The position numbers were made by a program, and so were the translations under genes. From Megaleporinus macrocephalus (lineage: Eukaryota > Chordata > Actinopteri > Characiformes > Anostomidae): a stretch of 64,000 bases of DNA. Of this stretch, positions 9,322 through 20,266 are shown piece by piece. The stretch covers positions 5,811,655 through 5,875,654 of the forward strand of contig CM038704.1 of NCBI GenBank assembly GCA_021613375.1, written 5' to 3'. Positions within the stretch are counted from its first letter, which is position 1. Each line of letters starts with the position of its first letter. A model generated the notes under the pieces. It did not search any database, was not told where the DNA came from, and was given only the letters and a program-made list of their open reading frames with translations.

Positions 9322-12300
9322 GTTAGTCTTCTTGGAACTGAAGAACCTCACAGCTCAGCTAAAGTGGATGATTCATTTATTTGCTGTATTTATTTATATA
9401 TGGGGAGTAATGTATGAGTGAGTGTATGGATTGTATGTAATGGGATTGGTTGTGTTCTTCACAGTGTCTTTGAAGGTGAACTGTCAGAAACCATCCCAGT
9501 CGTCCACGCTTCCATAGCAGGATGTCGGATAATTGGTAGAATGTGCGTGGGTAAGTTTAACTGCCATTAGAAAATGCTCTGCACAAATTTTAGTACTTAA
9601 AAAAGATTGTATCCCTTGTTGGTCACCCTGGTTATGCTCTAATAGTTAATACTTTTGCTATAAATGTTAATTTGGCCATTATTGGGATAAACTAATTGGG
9701 ATTCGTTTTTAATTTGGGGGCTATGCTAATAAACTATTTGCCACTTGTGTTTGCACAAAGCAGACTTCCACATTTAACTAGGGCTGCAGCTATCGATTAT
9801 TTTAGTAATCGAGTAATGGGATAAACGTATTTTTGCTTAATTAAAGAGGAATAGTAAATATATAAAGCTAAAATAAGACAGGTTTTTGAACATTTTAGTG
9901 CTTAAATTGCATATAGTACAGTTGTAAAGAAAATATTTTAATAATTACTATTATTGAAATGTATTATTAGACCTATATATCATACTATAAGTTTACAAGA
10001 CTGGCTACTGTACATTCAGTTACTCTGCTGAAGCTTGTCCCACACTTGCTGACCCACTTACTGTAAACAAATTAAACTGAATATTCTCTCTGTGCTGGAT
10101 TTGGTGCATTTTAGGCTCCTAATTGCTACAAACACCACCTGATATTTAATTTGCTGTGTATTTTATAAATCACTGTGAGGGAAGAGGGTGTGTGAGGGGT
10201 GTGATTGTTTGAGACTATGATTAAAACGATAATGTGAAAGAAGCTCAGGCTTTTATTTTTGTGGTTATGTTCTTAAGTTCAGCTTAGATCATTTACGGAC
10301 ATAACTCGCTATCACACTGACTAACGTTCCTAACTAGCCGTTACATATAACCACAACTAACATACATACATGGGTTAAACGAATCTTCGAGGCAAAGAAT
10401 TTGAATCGCTGATTTTTGGTACTCAAGTTACTCGAGGAATCGTTTCAGCCCTACATTTAACCCATCCTTACAGTCAAATACACACTAGGGGGCAGTAAGC
10501 ACACTTGCCTGTCCACGGTGTCCAGGGAGCCGTTGGGCATTAGGTGTCTTGTTAAAGGGCACTTCAGTCGTGCTCTGTTGATCCAGGGTATGAAACCGGC
10601 GGCCTTCCGGTCACAAGACCTGTTCCCCGACCTCCAGCTCACTGCTGCCCTGTGGAGAGCTGCTCCTCAGAACCTTTGTCCCCTAACGATACCTTACAGT
10701 GCATAGAGAGTCAGATTTGTTCAGTAAACACGTCGAGTCTGAGGTTTTCAGTTCCTGTCAGAGTGTTTTTATTTATTTATTTATTTATTTTTCTCTTTTG
10801 ACCTTTTTGTGACGTGACTGATGCGATGCAGAAGTGACTCCACAGTGGAACACTCTTACACAGGGTGTGCGCAGTGAAGCGGTTCAGCAGACCTGCATAC
10901 TGTACACACCGCACCAGAGTCTTCTCATGTATTTTGATGAAATAGATATTAAAAGCGTATCAACTGGGCAGAAAGAAAACAGTGAGTGGACAGAAGGGAC
11001 TGAACTCTGAAGTGTTTGGAGTCTCGGCCGGTTCTGTTACAGTAACAGGAGCTGAAGCGTGAACTTTGTAATTCCACAGGAAACCGTCACGGCCTTCTGG
11101 TGCCCAACAACACAACAGACCAGGAGCTGCAGCACATCAGGAACAGCCTTCCAGACTCCGTCCACATTCAGAGGGTAGAGGAGCGTCTCTCCGCCCTGGG
11201 GAACGTCATCGCCTGCAACGACTACGTGGCTCTAGTTCATCCTGACCTCGACAGGGTAGGAATTATTGTAGATTAATAGGCTCCTCATTATAAACACTGT
11301 TTTTAAACAAAGATATGCTGTCAGACGTTCAGGACACACATTTCCAGCATGATTTTTAATTGAAGAAGGACCTGCTCTGCTTACTTTATGCTGAGATGCA
11401 GGTCAATGCCCTATTTACTGTTACCTCTTAACCTTTTTTAATTATATCTGTAAAGTATAGATCTACAGATATAAAGTATAGATCTACTGGTGGCTTTCAG
11501 GGCTCCATTTCACATAAAACCACCCTGAAATCTGGCCCACCAGTAACCCTGCTTTCACACCAACAGCAACGTGACAACAAAGGACAGGAGGTCATTCATT
11601 TCCATGAAAGCTGGCATTTTCCAACGACAGGTGGCAGCAGCCCAAACGTTGGCGAGGCAAAGTGGCCGGATCTGGCAACACAGTGAAGTTAATGCAGCGG
11701 TCACTAATAAGTGGGCCGCGGTCCAGACCCAGAAATTGTCTAATGTGGACCCAAGCAGTGTTTCGACAGTGTTTATTTTAAGCAGCGGAATGTTTCTTGT
11801 CTTTATGGTATTCGGGTGCAGTAAACTCACTGACCAATCGCGTGCGCTGTAAGATCACCAAACGTGCTCCTCAGCCAATCAGAACTGTACAGATTCGGGC
11901 GCACGGCGCACACACAGGCGAGATATGAAGCGAAAAGCAGCAGTCGGAGAAACAGCTCATTCGAACGGCGTATCTCTCTTATGTGTGTGAGAATTGTCCT
12001 AACAGAGTTTCAGCCCAGGTTTAAAGTCCTGGCTGGACAACCGAGAGCTCACTTCTCTCACTGAACAAGAGAAAGTCTGAGAGAAGAAAACGAGAGAGAG
12101 AAACTGTTAAGATGTAAATCGTGTTAACTAGAAGACGCATATTTTATTTACTTTTTCTCACTTTTTTAAAAAAAAGCTCTGTTTTTCTTAATACAGCCCT
12201 TGTGTTTACTTCAAGTGAGTAAAAAACATTTATTTAAAGTTTTATAAATCATTAATTCTGTTCAGTATTTAAACAGTAAATATACTGAACGGTATGTGTG

Positions 12301-15300
12301 GTGTGTTGGTGTTTCAGTAGTTGATGGTATAAGATGTTGATACTAGACTACTTCAGTAAACAGGATACACCACTGAATCAGAGAACACGTTAGAAATGAT
12401 GATGGTCCAGATCTTGGCCTGAGGACATTTCCACCAACTGGATCTTACTGAACTCTAATTAAATACCCCTGGAATAGAGCATTGAGCAGGGTGGCACCCG
12501 CTTTATCTCCGCCACTGTGAAACAGTTTGCTTCTTTCACAGTGCCTCGATAATTGTTCCTACTAGAGATGGAAGAGAAGGTCATTGTTGCACGTGACGCA
12601 AACAATAAACAGTTTTCTCGTCCTACTGACTGCACAGACTGTGATGCTCTGCAAAGGAATGAAATTTGTAGACAATCAATTTTTTCCCAAACTATTTTTA
12701 TTTCAACTATTTCAGTCAAAAGTTTAGTCTTCATCTATGTACTCTGTAGATACTAGCCAGTAAAGTGTGCTGTGGTGCCACAGCATTTGCTTGGCGTCAG
12801 TGAAACCATGGCAACCAAAGGTCAGCTTGAGTTCAGAAACACCCACAGGCGACGAGCGATCAGCGATTTGAGTTATAAGCAGTGAAAAGTCGTTGTCGGT
12901 GTGAATCCAGGGCAAGTTTTGAGTTATGTCAGAATTTTGAAAAAGTGGGTGGAGATTACCTTCAAGTACTCACTGTATTCATCATATGTATCATGATCAT
13001 GATGCTGGTTAAATGCCACTACGCCTCCCATCCCTACCTGCTTGACTCGTGGAATGTCCGGTTGGTTAACGCTGCGCGCTCACTGTGTCGTGCAGGAGAC
13101 GGAGGAGATCCTGGCCGACACTCTGAAGGTGGAGGTGTTCAGGCAGACGGTTGCGGAGCAGGTGCTTGTGGGCAGTTACTGCGTCTTTAGTAACCAGGGA
13201 GGCCTCGTCCACCCTAAAACTTCCATCGAAGACCAAGATGAACTCTCGTCGCTTCTTCAAGTGCCTCTGGTCGTAAGTAAATGTTCTCGTTTTCGTTTTT
13301 TCTTCTGTGGGTGTGGTGCTTTATAAAAACACTATTGTAAACATTAGGTGTTATGATGACGCATGGTGTGTACAGTTTTCCCCTATTTAACACTCTGACT
13401 TAAGAGGTGAGTAACGAGTTACTGTCACTGTACAATGATAAACAAGTATTTCCAACATTGCAACTTCACAGGAGAGACCAAAAACATATTTTACCTTCAG
13501 TGTAAGTCAATGGAACCAGAATCTTTCCAAGCTGTTTTTGTGCACTTCTATTGGTCCATATATCAAGAAATTGTCACACAGTGTAAACGGCCATTGGCTT
13601 GTTCAAATGATGAGAAAATTAACTAATTGCACATTTTGCTGTGATTAATCACGTTTTAAAACTGATGCTTTTAATAATGGATATGATGAGCACTGTGGAA
13701 TTATATTTGATTGTTTAATTGTATCTTAAATTTTAAACACACTGGTTTTTTTGAATTAGCCAGTGCCAGTTACATTTCAAGAAATAGGAAAATTGATTGT
13801 TCTTAGATTTCAGATGGTTTATTTTTTACTGCACAGTAACAGCTTAGCTTAGTCCTCCTTTATATGTAATGAATAGTGTCAGTGCCAAGCGTAGTTAACT
13901 TTCCAGCGATATTCAACTCTTTAGCCACTTCTAGAAAATGATCAGCACAGCTCTGCCTAGTTTCGTGTTTCTGATCCATCAGGCAGCTTTTTAAAGAGAA
14001 ACTTTCTGCCTAAAAAAAAAACGCCACAGGAAGTAAGCACTGAGCTGCGTTAATTGCGTAACCTGCTATATATATATAGGTTTGCCAATTCAATAGCACG
14101 GCGCCCTTATGCTGCTTGTTAATGTTGGAGTGGAGCTGAAAATAGATTACAACACTGCCATCTAGTGGTCACAGCTTTAAACACAACACACAATGATAAA
14201 CATATTCCTAGCAGACAGTGAATCTGTACTGTGTTTGAGAATCGATACAGTATCACAGAACATAATATCCTGATGTTCAATATTTTGATATATTCTTACA
14301 CCCTGTGTGTGTGTGTATATGTATATATATATATATTTATATATATATATAATTACACACAAAGTATAGCAACACCAGCTGCTTGGGTGCAGCTGGCAGG
14401 ACTTATGATTTGAATTCAGTGCTGAGTATGTAGCGTTATTCATATTTCAACATGAACAACTTCTTGATTCAGAGGATCCAGTGACATTTGGAGGAAACTG
14501 GAGAGAAATCAAGGCAGGAACTATTGTTCACCGTGGTTATATTGAGGTGAAACAGTTTTTGTAATACAAACTGCTTACATCATCAACCACTTCCTTAAAT
14601 GGGTTTGTTGCTAACCACAGTTGCAGCAATCCTCTCCGACTGTCCTGTCACTACCTTCACATACGATTGCATTTATCTGTGAGCTCCTCTGAAGAAGCAG
14701 CAGCAGCTGTGATTGCTGGTCCTCTTCTCCTCAGGCTGGAACGGTGAATCGCGGTAGTGAGGTGATCGCTGCCGGCATGGTGGTGAACGACTGGTGCGCC
14801 TTCTGCGGGCTGGACACCACGAGCACAGAGCTGTCAGTCATCGAGAGCGTGTTCCGGTTGAGCGAGACCCAGCCCAGCGCCATAGCAACCACCATGAGGG
14901 ACTCGCTGATTGACAGGTACGTTCCTGGTCGGCGTGGTTGGAATCGCTCCTGTTTCTTTGTTGAGGAGAACGCACAGGTGTGCACACGTTCTCTCGGTTA
15001 CCTGGTGTGAAAGCTGGAGTGGAGGCCCTTGTGCAACAGTTTCTGGGTGTGTCTTTTAGTTAATGAGTCCAGCGCTGCCTCATAGTGCTAAAGTAATGTC
15101 TTATAAACGTTCCATGATAAATTGCCCACTAGAATACTCTCATTGCTTAAAAGTCTTTATCTGATCAATAAGTGTATTTTCAACACCAGATCTGATTAGA
15201 ACAGATGTAAATAATCACACATACAATACAAAGTAACATGAATATGTTATTGTGAGAGAAGTAGATCAGATCTTGATCCAGTTTGAAGAACAAAGTTAGG

Positions 15301-16162
15301 TTCCAGATTTCTCCTGGACGCCCCAGACATTGTATGAATGTGTTCAGTTTCTTCAGCAGCAAATCTTGATTTAGCTTAATGAAGTACTGAGCAGTCAAAG
15401 CAGGTATTAGATGAGAACTGATAATAATACTGGGTTGTATTTTTAAGGAGAAGCTTGGAAAGGGTTAAATAAACACAGTTCTGACTTTAGAGCTTTTTAT
15501 AACAAACCACTCTAAATGACTGATTACATCTTAAAATGTTATGTAATATAACTTTCTGTGGGGAAGCATATTAAAGGTAGATGTCTGGTTCCATTCACCA
15601 CCACTGAACAGTTCTAAGTTTCTCTAGAATAAAGGGTTTTTTGTAACAAACCACTCCAAAATAACTATTTACATCTTAAAATATTATGTAGTATCATATA
15701 ATAGCTTTCTGTGGGGGAGCTTATTAAAGGTAGACGTCTGGTTCCATTCACCCCCATGGTGAACTGTTCTCTTAAACTACGAGTTCTACACCAAACCACT
15801 CTGAATCTGCTTACATCTTAAAATATGCAATATGATGTAATAACTTTCTGTGGGGGGGGGCTTATTTGAGGTATCATCGTGAACCTTATTTATCAGTCAG
15901 CCAATCAGATCTGTTATTGCTGCTTTAATTCTGATGTTACTGATCATTTGGAAAAGGTAACCACAAATCAAGCTTTGATGCTCAGTTTTAAATTTATGAC
16001 CCTGTATGATCAAGGGCCGGAGATGAAAATTATAAATTATTAAGTGTCTTGAGCTCAGTTTACCATCAGATTTGACCGAATTTACAGATATATATATATA
16101 TATATATGTTGATGTGTTTATTAATGTTTATCTTTGTATTCTTCTTTTTCAGCCTGACATAA
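9215..16162 (+). CDS. eif6: Eukaryotic translation initiation factor 6 (gene-level entry, introns included)
   Basis: Exons 9215-9321, 9465-9550, 11080-11255, 13096-13272, 14735-14916 and 16153-16162 join to 738 nt, giving 245 residues and a stop, the same length as vertebrate eIF6. All internal junctions are GT-AG. The protein begins [20 protein letters not shown] and ends MRDSLIDSLT. eIF6 binds the 60S ribosomal subunit, acts in nucleolar pre-60S maturation, and blocks premature 40S joining until released by SBDS and EFL1. The pentein fold has five quasi-repeats of about 45 residues. The Ser-Ser pair of ELSSLLQVP, equivalent to the casein kinase 1 sites (Ser174/175), is conserved. Residue 235, a PKC-phosphorylated Ser in human, is Thr here (ATTMRDS). 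A poly(A) signal follows at 16497. Identification is very secure. Confidence 0.97.
9465..9550 (+). CDS. eif6: eif6 coding exon 2
   Basis: Acceptor CTTCACAG|TGTC, donor GTGCGTGG|GTAAGT. Encodes [20 protein letters not shown] then [10 protein letters not shown], a strongly conserved part of the first pentein repeat. Confidence 0.97.
9779..10453. mobile_element. hAT-type non-autonomous element with exact 8-bp target duplication
   Basis: The element runs TAGGGCTGCAGC... to ...GTTTCAGCCCTA, with imperfect inverted ends of about 30 bp. It is flanked by the same 8-mer, CATTTAAC, at 9771-9778 and 10454-10461. The 8-bp target site and TAGGGCTG termini are typical of hAT elements. It lies in eif6 intron 2 and carries no transposase frame. 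Confidence 0.88.
10483..10700 (+). repeat. Interspersed repeat (CACTAGGGGGCAGTAAGCAC family)
   Basis: Contains CACTAGGGGGCAGTAAGCAC, then GGGCATTAGGTGTCTTGTTAA and GGGCACTTCAGTCGTGC. The related TTAGGGGTTAGGTGCCTTGC block appears near 59.46 and 59.82 kb. It looks like a dispersed fish repeat; origin not identified. Confidence 0.55.
11080..11255 (+). CDS. eif6: eif6 coding exon 3
   Basis: Acceptor TTCCACAG|GAAAC, donor GACAGG|GTAGGA. Encodes [20 protein letters not shown] through [20 protein letters not shown] to LVHPDLDR. Confidence 0.97.
11256..13095 (+). other. eif6: eif6 intron 3
   Basis: GT-AG intron (GTAGGA ... CGTGCAG). Several reading frames of 60-100 codons occur, but none is splice-flanked or recognisable. 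No clear repeat family was assigned. Confidence 0.6.
13096..13272 (+). CDS. eif6: eif6 coding exon 4
   Basis: Acceptor TCGTGCAG|GAGACG, donor CTGGTC|GTAAGT. Encodes [19 protein letters not shown], then [20 protein letters not shown] and [15 protein letters not shown], including the conserved Ser-Ser casein kinase 1 site. Confidence 0.97.
13429..13622 (-). mobile_element. Foldback MITE (GCTGTCCAAAG family), truncated
   Basis: Contains AACAAGTATTTCCAACATTG, GTAAGTCAATGGAACCAGA, CTATTGGTCCATATATC and CACACAGTGTAAACGGCC. This is the reverse orientation of the copy at 5367-5602. It lies in eif6 intron 4. Confidence 0.65.
14053..14303 (+). mobile_element. hAT-like element, 3' part (same family as 24731-25112)
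   Basis: Shares CGCCCTTATGCTGCTTGTTA, GATTACAACACTGCCATCTA, AACACAACACACAATGAT and the terminal CTTACACCC with the complete copy at 24.7 kb. The left half is missing. It contains CTGCCATCTAGTGG (14155-14168). Confidence 0.7.
14735..14916 (+). CDS. eif6: eif6 coding exon 5
   Basis: Acceptor TTCTCCTCAG|GCTGG, donor ATTGACAG|GTACGT. Encodes [40 protein letters not shown] and [12 protein letters not shown]. The usual Ser235 is Thr in this copy. Confidence 0.97.
15147..15478. repeat. ~325-bp dispersed repeat, copy 1 of 3
   Basis: Shares long near-identical stretches with 46229-46556 and 60434-60769: ATCAATAAGTGTATTTTCA, CAGATCTGATTAGAACAGAT, GACGCCCCAGACATTGTATG and CAAAGCAGGTATTAGATGAG. On the minus strand part of it reads as the open frame [17 protein letters not shown]. 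That suggests a retrotransposed or exapted coding fragment, but I do not recognise the source. Confidence 0.75.
15480..15870. repeat. Left part of the GGTTCCATTCACCACCACTG tandem array
   Basis: Two to three monomers of about 150 bp with landmarks AACAAACCACTCTAAATGAC, ACATCTTAAAATGTTATG, AACTTTCTGTGGGG and GGTTCCATTCACCACCACTG. They lie in eif6 intron 5, upstream of the last exon. The array resumes at about 16.6 kb. Confidence 0.85.
16153..16162 (+). CDS. eif6: eif6 coding exon 6 (only 10 coding bases)
   Basis: Acceptor CTTTTTCAG|CCTGACATAA. The joined codons give ...DSLT-stop, the invariant vertebrate eIF6 terminus. Only ten coding bases lie in this exon, but the exact match of terminus and total length makes it secure. 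Confidence 0.95.
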
Positions 16163-16520
16163 ACCGTACGTCGTCGTACCATGTTGTGGATCTGGCTCCG
16201 TACCGAGCAGGATGTGGACATCAGGTGGACAGCTTACTCCTCTTCCTGGACACGCCTCTCTCTTAAAGGACGGAGAGACTCTTTGCACCACAGGCAAACT
16301 TTGTAAGATTATTGTATAAACTGGTAATGTCACTAGATATGTTTTGTGGAATGTTAAGGCAAAGTATACAATCTGTTGACATGAGCCAGATCTAAACCTG
16401 AAGAAGAGTGCAAGGAACAACTTTCCCCACATGAAGTTTTCACTGTTAAGTCTAGAGTTTTAATGTCACTTCCATTACTGTAAATGCAGTGCAACCAATA
16501 AAGCCTCGCATGGTCAAAAC
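16163..16520 (+). other. eif6: eif6 3' UTR
   Basis: Runs from the stop codon to the poly(A) signal AATAAA at 16497-16502. The cleavage position is estimated. Confidence 0.75.
16497..16502 (+). terminator. eif6: eif6 poly(A) signal AATAAA
   Basis: AATAAA about 335 bases after the stop codon, followed by a GT-containing downstream stretch. Confidence 0.8.
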
Positions 16521-16559
16521 ACTCACTGATGTCTGAACTCGTTTTTACAACACTGCTCT

Positions 16560-19215
16560 AAAACTGTTGGCTTATTTCAGAAATACTGCTTTACACATGC
16601 ACGGGGAAAGTCCACCAATGTTCCTAAATGACGTTTGCTTAAGTAGTTGATGTGTAAAATCCAAAACCACCAGTTGTTTATGGAAAGCTGGTAGTAAAAC
16701 TATAATACACTTTAAAGCCAATATCTCCCCAAACCTATCATAAAACAGACATCAGACAGTGTATTCATAACTGGCTCATGTATTTCTGTAACTGAGCTTT
16801 TACAGGGGGACGTCTGGTTCCATTCACCACCACTGTGACCAGTTCCACGTTTCTCCATAACGTGGTTGTTGGGTTTTATAACCAACAACTCTGAATGGCT
16901 TTACATCTCAAATTATTATGTAACATCATATAATAACTTTCTGTAAGGGAGTTTATTTGAGGTGGACGTCTGGTTCCATTCACCACCACTGTGAACAGTT
17001 CTGAGTTTCTATAGAACGGACGGATTTATAACAAACCACTGTAAATTTCATTCCTAAAGTATTATATAATATCATATAATAACTTTCTGTGGGGGAGCTT
17101 ATTAAAGGTAGACGTCTGGTTCCATTCACCACCACTGTGAAAAGTTTTCTCTGATTTCTCTAGAATGGAGGGATTTATAATAAATCAGTCTAAATTACTT
17201 TATATCTTAATGTAACATCATAACTTTCTGTAAAGGAGCTTTTACAGGAGGACGTCTGGTTCCATTCACCAACACTGCGAACAGTTCTGAGTTTCTCTAG
17301 AACAGCGATTTCTAACAAACCACTCTAAATGACTTCTTAAAATATTATGTAATATCAATCATATAACTTTCTGTGGGGGAGTTTATTAAAGGTAGACGCC
17401 TGGTTCCATTCACCACCACTGTAAATTATACTGACTCTGAAACTCTGAAACTAAGAGTTTTACACCAAACCACTCTGAATGACTGTTTACATCTTAAAAT
17501 ATGATGTAATATATAACTTTCTGTGAGGGACCTTTTACAGGGGGGCGTTGGGTTCCATTCACCACCACTGTGAACTATTCCAACTCCAAGTTTCTCTCAA
17601 ACTAAGAGTTTTACATCAAACCACTCTGAATGACTGTTTACATCTTAATATTATGTAATGTTATATAATAACTTGGGGCAGCTTGTTTGAGGTGGACGTC
17701 TGGTTCCATTCACCACCACTTTGAATTATTTGGTAAATTTCTCTCAAACTGAAGAGTTTCTCACCAAACAACACATTCTGAATGACTCTGTTTACATCTT
17801 AAAGTATTATGTAATATCATATAATAACTTTCTGTGAAGGACCTTTTACAGGAAGATGTCCGGTTCCATTCACCACCACTGTGAACTATTCTGACTCTAC
17901 GTTTCTCTCAAACTCAGAGTTTTACACCAAACAACACATTCTGAATGACTGTTTGCATCTTAATATAATGTAACGCTATATAATAACTTTGGGGAGCTTG
18001 TTTGAGGTAGACGTCTTGTTCCATTCACCACCACTGTGAACTATTCTGACTTGGTTCTGACTGGAGTTTCACACCAAACAACCCTTGAAGAGTTTCTCTA
18101 TAACAGAGCATTTTAAACAAACCACTCTGAATGTTTACATCTTACTGTAATAAAATAACTTGGGGGAGCTTATTTGAGGTAGACATCTGGTTCCATTCAT
18201 CACCACTGTGAACTATTTGTACTCTGGAAGTTTCTTTCAAACTAAGAGTTTTACATCAAACCACTCTGAATGACTCTGTTACACCTTAATATAATGTAAT
18301 GTTATATAAAAACTTGGGGCAGCTTGTTTGAGGTGGACGTCTGGTTCCATTCCCACCACTTTGAATTATTTGGTAAATTTCTCTCAAACTAAAGAGTTTC
18401 ACACCAAACAACACATTCTGAATGACTCTGTTTACATCTTTAAGTATTATGTAATATCATATAACTTTCTGTGAAGGACCTTTTACAGGAAGATGTCCGG
18501 TTCCATTCACCACCACTGTGAACTATTCTGACTCTACGTTTCTCTCAAACTCAGAGTTTTACACCAAACAACACATTTTGAATGACTGTTTGCATCTTAA
18601 TATAATGTAATGCTATATAATAACTTTGGGGAGCTTGTTTGAGGTAGACGTCTTGTTCCATTCACCACCACTGTGAACTATTCTGACTTGGTTCTGACTG
18701 GAGTTTCACACCAAACAACCCTTGAAGAGTTTCTCTATAACAGAGCATTTTAAACAAACCACTCTGAATGTTTACACCTTACTGTAATAAAATAACTTGG
18801 GGGAGCTTATTTGAGGTAGACATCTGGTTCCATTCACCACCACTGTGAACTATTTGTACTCTGGAAGTTTCTTTCAAACTAAGAGTTTTACACCAAACAA
18901 CACATTCTGAATGACTCTGTTTACATCTTAAAGTATTATGTAATATCATATAATAACTTTCTGTGAAGGACCTTTTACAAGGACGTTGGGTTCCATTCAC
19001 CACCACTGTGAACTATTCTGACTCTACATTTCTCTCAAACTAAGACTTTTACATCAAACCACTCTGAATGACTGTTTACACCTTAATATAATGTAATGTT
19101 ATATAATAACTTGGGGGAGCTTATTTGAGGTAGACATCTGGTTCCATTCACCACCACTGTGAACTACTCTGATTTGATTCTGACTGGAGTTTCACACCAA
19201 ATAACCCTTGAAGAT
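16560..19215. repeat. ~140-170-bp tandem array (GGTTCCATTCACCACCACTG)
   Basis: The landmark 20-mer or close variants recur about every 140-170 bp: near 16819, 16973, 17118, 17260, 17402, 17550, 17710, 17862, 18022, 18189, 18348, 18498, 18657, 18829, 18988 and 19141. A block of four monomers at about 17650-18290 is repeated nearly verbatim at about 18290-18930, a higher-order unit near 640 bp. Single related copies, some reversed, are scattered in esyt1 introns at 25.9 and 33.2 kb. Confidence 0.92.
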
Positions 19216-20011
19216 ATTACTATGGAGACATATTGTTGAACATTGAGATACTAAATAAAGACAGCGGACACATCGGGAGGGCAGGTTTGATATGTTTTAC
19301 TGGCTTTGTAAATGTGATAGTCAAGCTGGAACGCATGGAAAATGTGAAAGTATTGGATAGCGTGCAGCTTTACATGGCAGCTGGTTGGTTCTTTGGTGCT
19401 TTGCTTTTTTTTGTATATTTCTTGTACGTCTCTGCAGCGGTTACAGTCAAGCATGGTTTCAAGAGACAACAATTAAAAACAATTACGTAAAAAAAAAGCT
19501 TTAGGTCATAATCAGGCGTTTCCTCTATTGCTTCAAAGCAGTAACATTGCAAAAATGGAACAAAACAAAAAGGCAAGTTTCTTTAAAGTTGTTCAGACTT
19601 GTAGAGTTTCAGAATACACAATAGAAACATGCAAATTTGGGTCACAAGCCACAAACACGGCATGAATACTTGTTTTAAATGTAACAAATGGAATGAACAT
19701 TGTAAGGCGCCGTCATAAACGTGAGTAATAAAAAGCAAAATACTGTTTACTAACTAAACTAAATAGAAAGAAAAGTGGCGTGCAACACACTCGGCCTTCC
19801 AAGTTTGAGTGCAAGAATAAACACGTGGCAAACAGAAAAATGACCATGACCACTTCTCGTGACCATTAATTTTGCATTTCAGTGCCGCCTCGTAATCAAA
19901 AACCCATTTAAACAGGGTGATTTCTTTACTCGTGGCCTGGAAACCATATCCCGTGGTGTAAACAGGCTCTCAGATGATCTTAGAACTTATGATGCTTTGG
20001 ACCAGTGCTGG
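19216..20011. other. Intergenic DNA, no gene supported
   Basis: An 85-codon plus-strand frame at 19233-19490 has a hydrophobic stretch but no supporting signals. No repeat family was assigned. Confidence 0.4.
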
Positions 20012-20266
20012 ATATCATCGCTCTCCAAAGAAAAACATGCATCTTCATTTTTGTCCATTTTTATTTTTTTATATTATTCAAACACGGCAGCTGATCTTCA
20101 CATCATGTGCAACTTTCTTGATGATTGGACCAATAGAAATGCTCCAAAATCACTTGCAAAAAATTCTGGTTCCATTGCCTTCCATTGAAAGTGAAGCCCG
20201 TTTTTGGCCTCTCCTGTAAAGTCACTACTTTAGAGATACTTGCTTTTTTTTGGACAGCGATGATAT
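20012..20266. mobile_element. Foldback MITE (GCTGTCCAAAG family), near-complete
   Basis: Ends are inverted repeats: ATATCATCGCTCTCCAAAG on the left and TTTGGACAGCGATGATAT on the right. The interior carries GGACCAATAGAAATGCTCCA and CTCTCCTGTAAAGT. It lies between the convergent eif6 and esyt1 genes. Confidence 0.8.

Noticed and set aside
10483..10496. CTCF-like ACACTAGGGGGCAG
   Set aside because: The first base of the core departs from consensus. The motif is part of a dispersed repeat seen again near 59.75 kb, so evidence is weaker than for the hAT-like family.
11555..11852. Overlapping 91- and 93-codon frames in eif6 intron 3
   Set aside because: Open on both strands, no splice-flanked structure, no recognised motifs; consistent with chance.
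13066..13326. Alternative frames across eif6 exon 4
   Set aside because: Shadows of the true exon, and read-through of the donor at 13273.
19233..19490. 85-codon plus-strand frame with a hydrophobic stretch
   Set aside because: No start context, splice or promoter evidence and no recognisable family; a chance membrane-like segment is likely in T-rich DNA.
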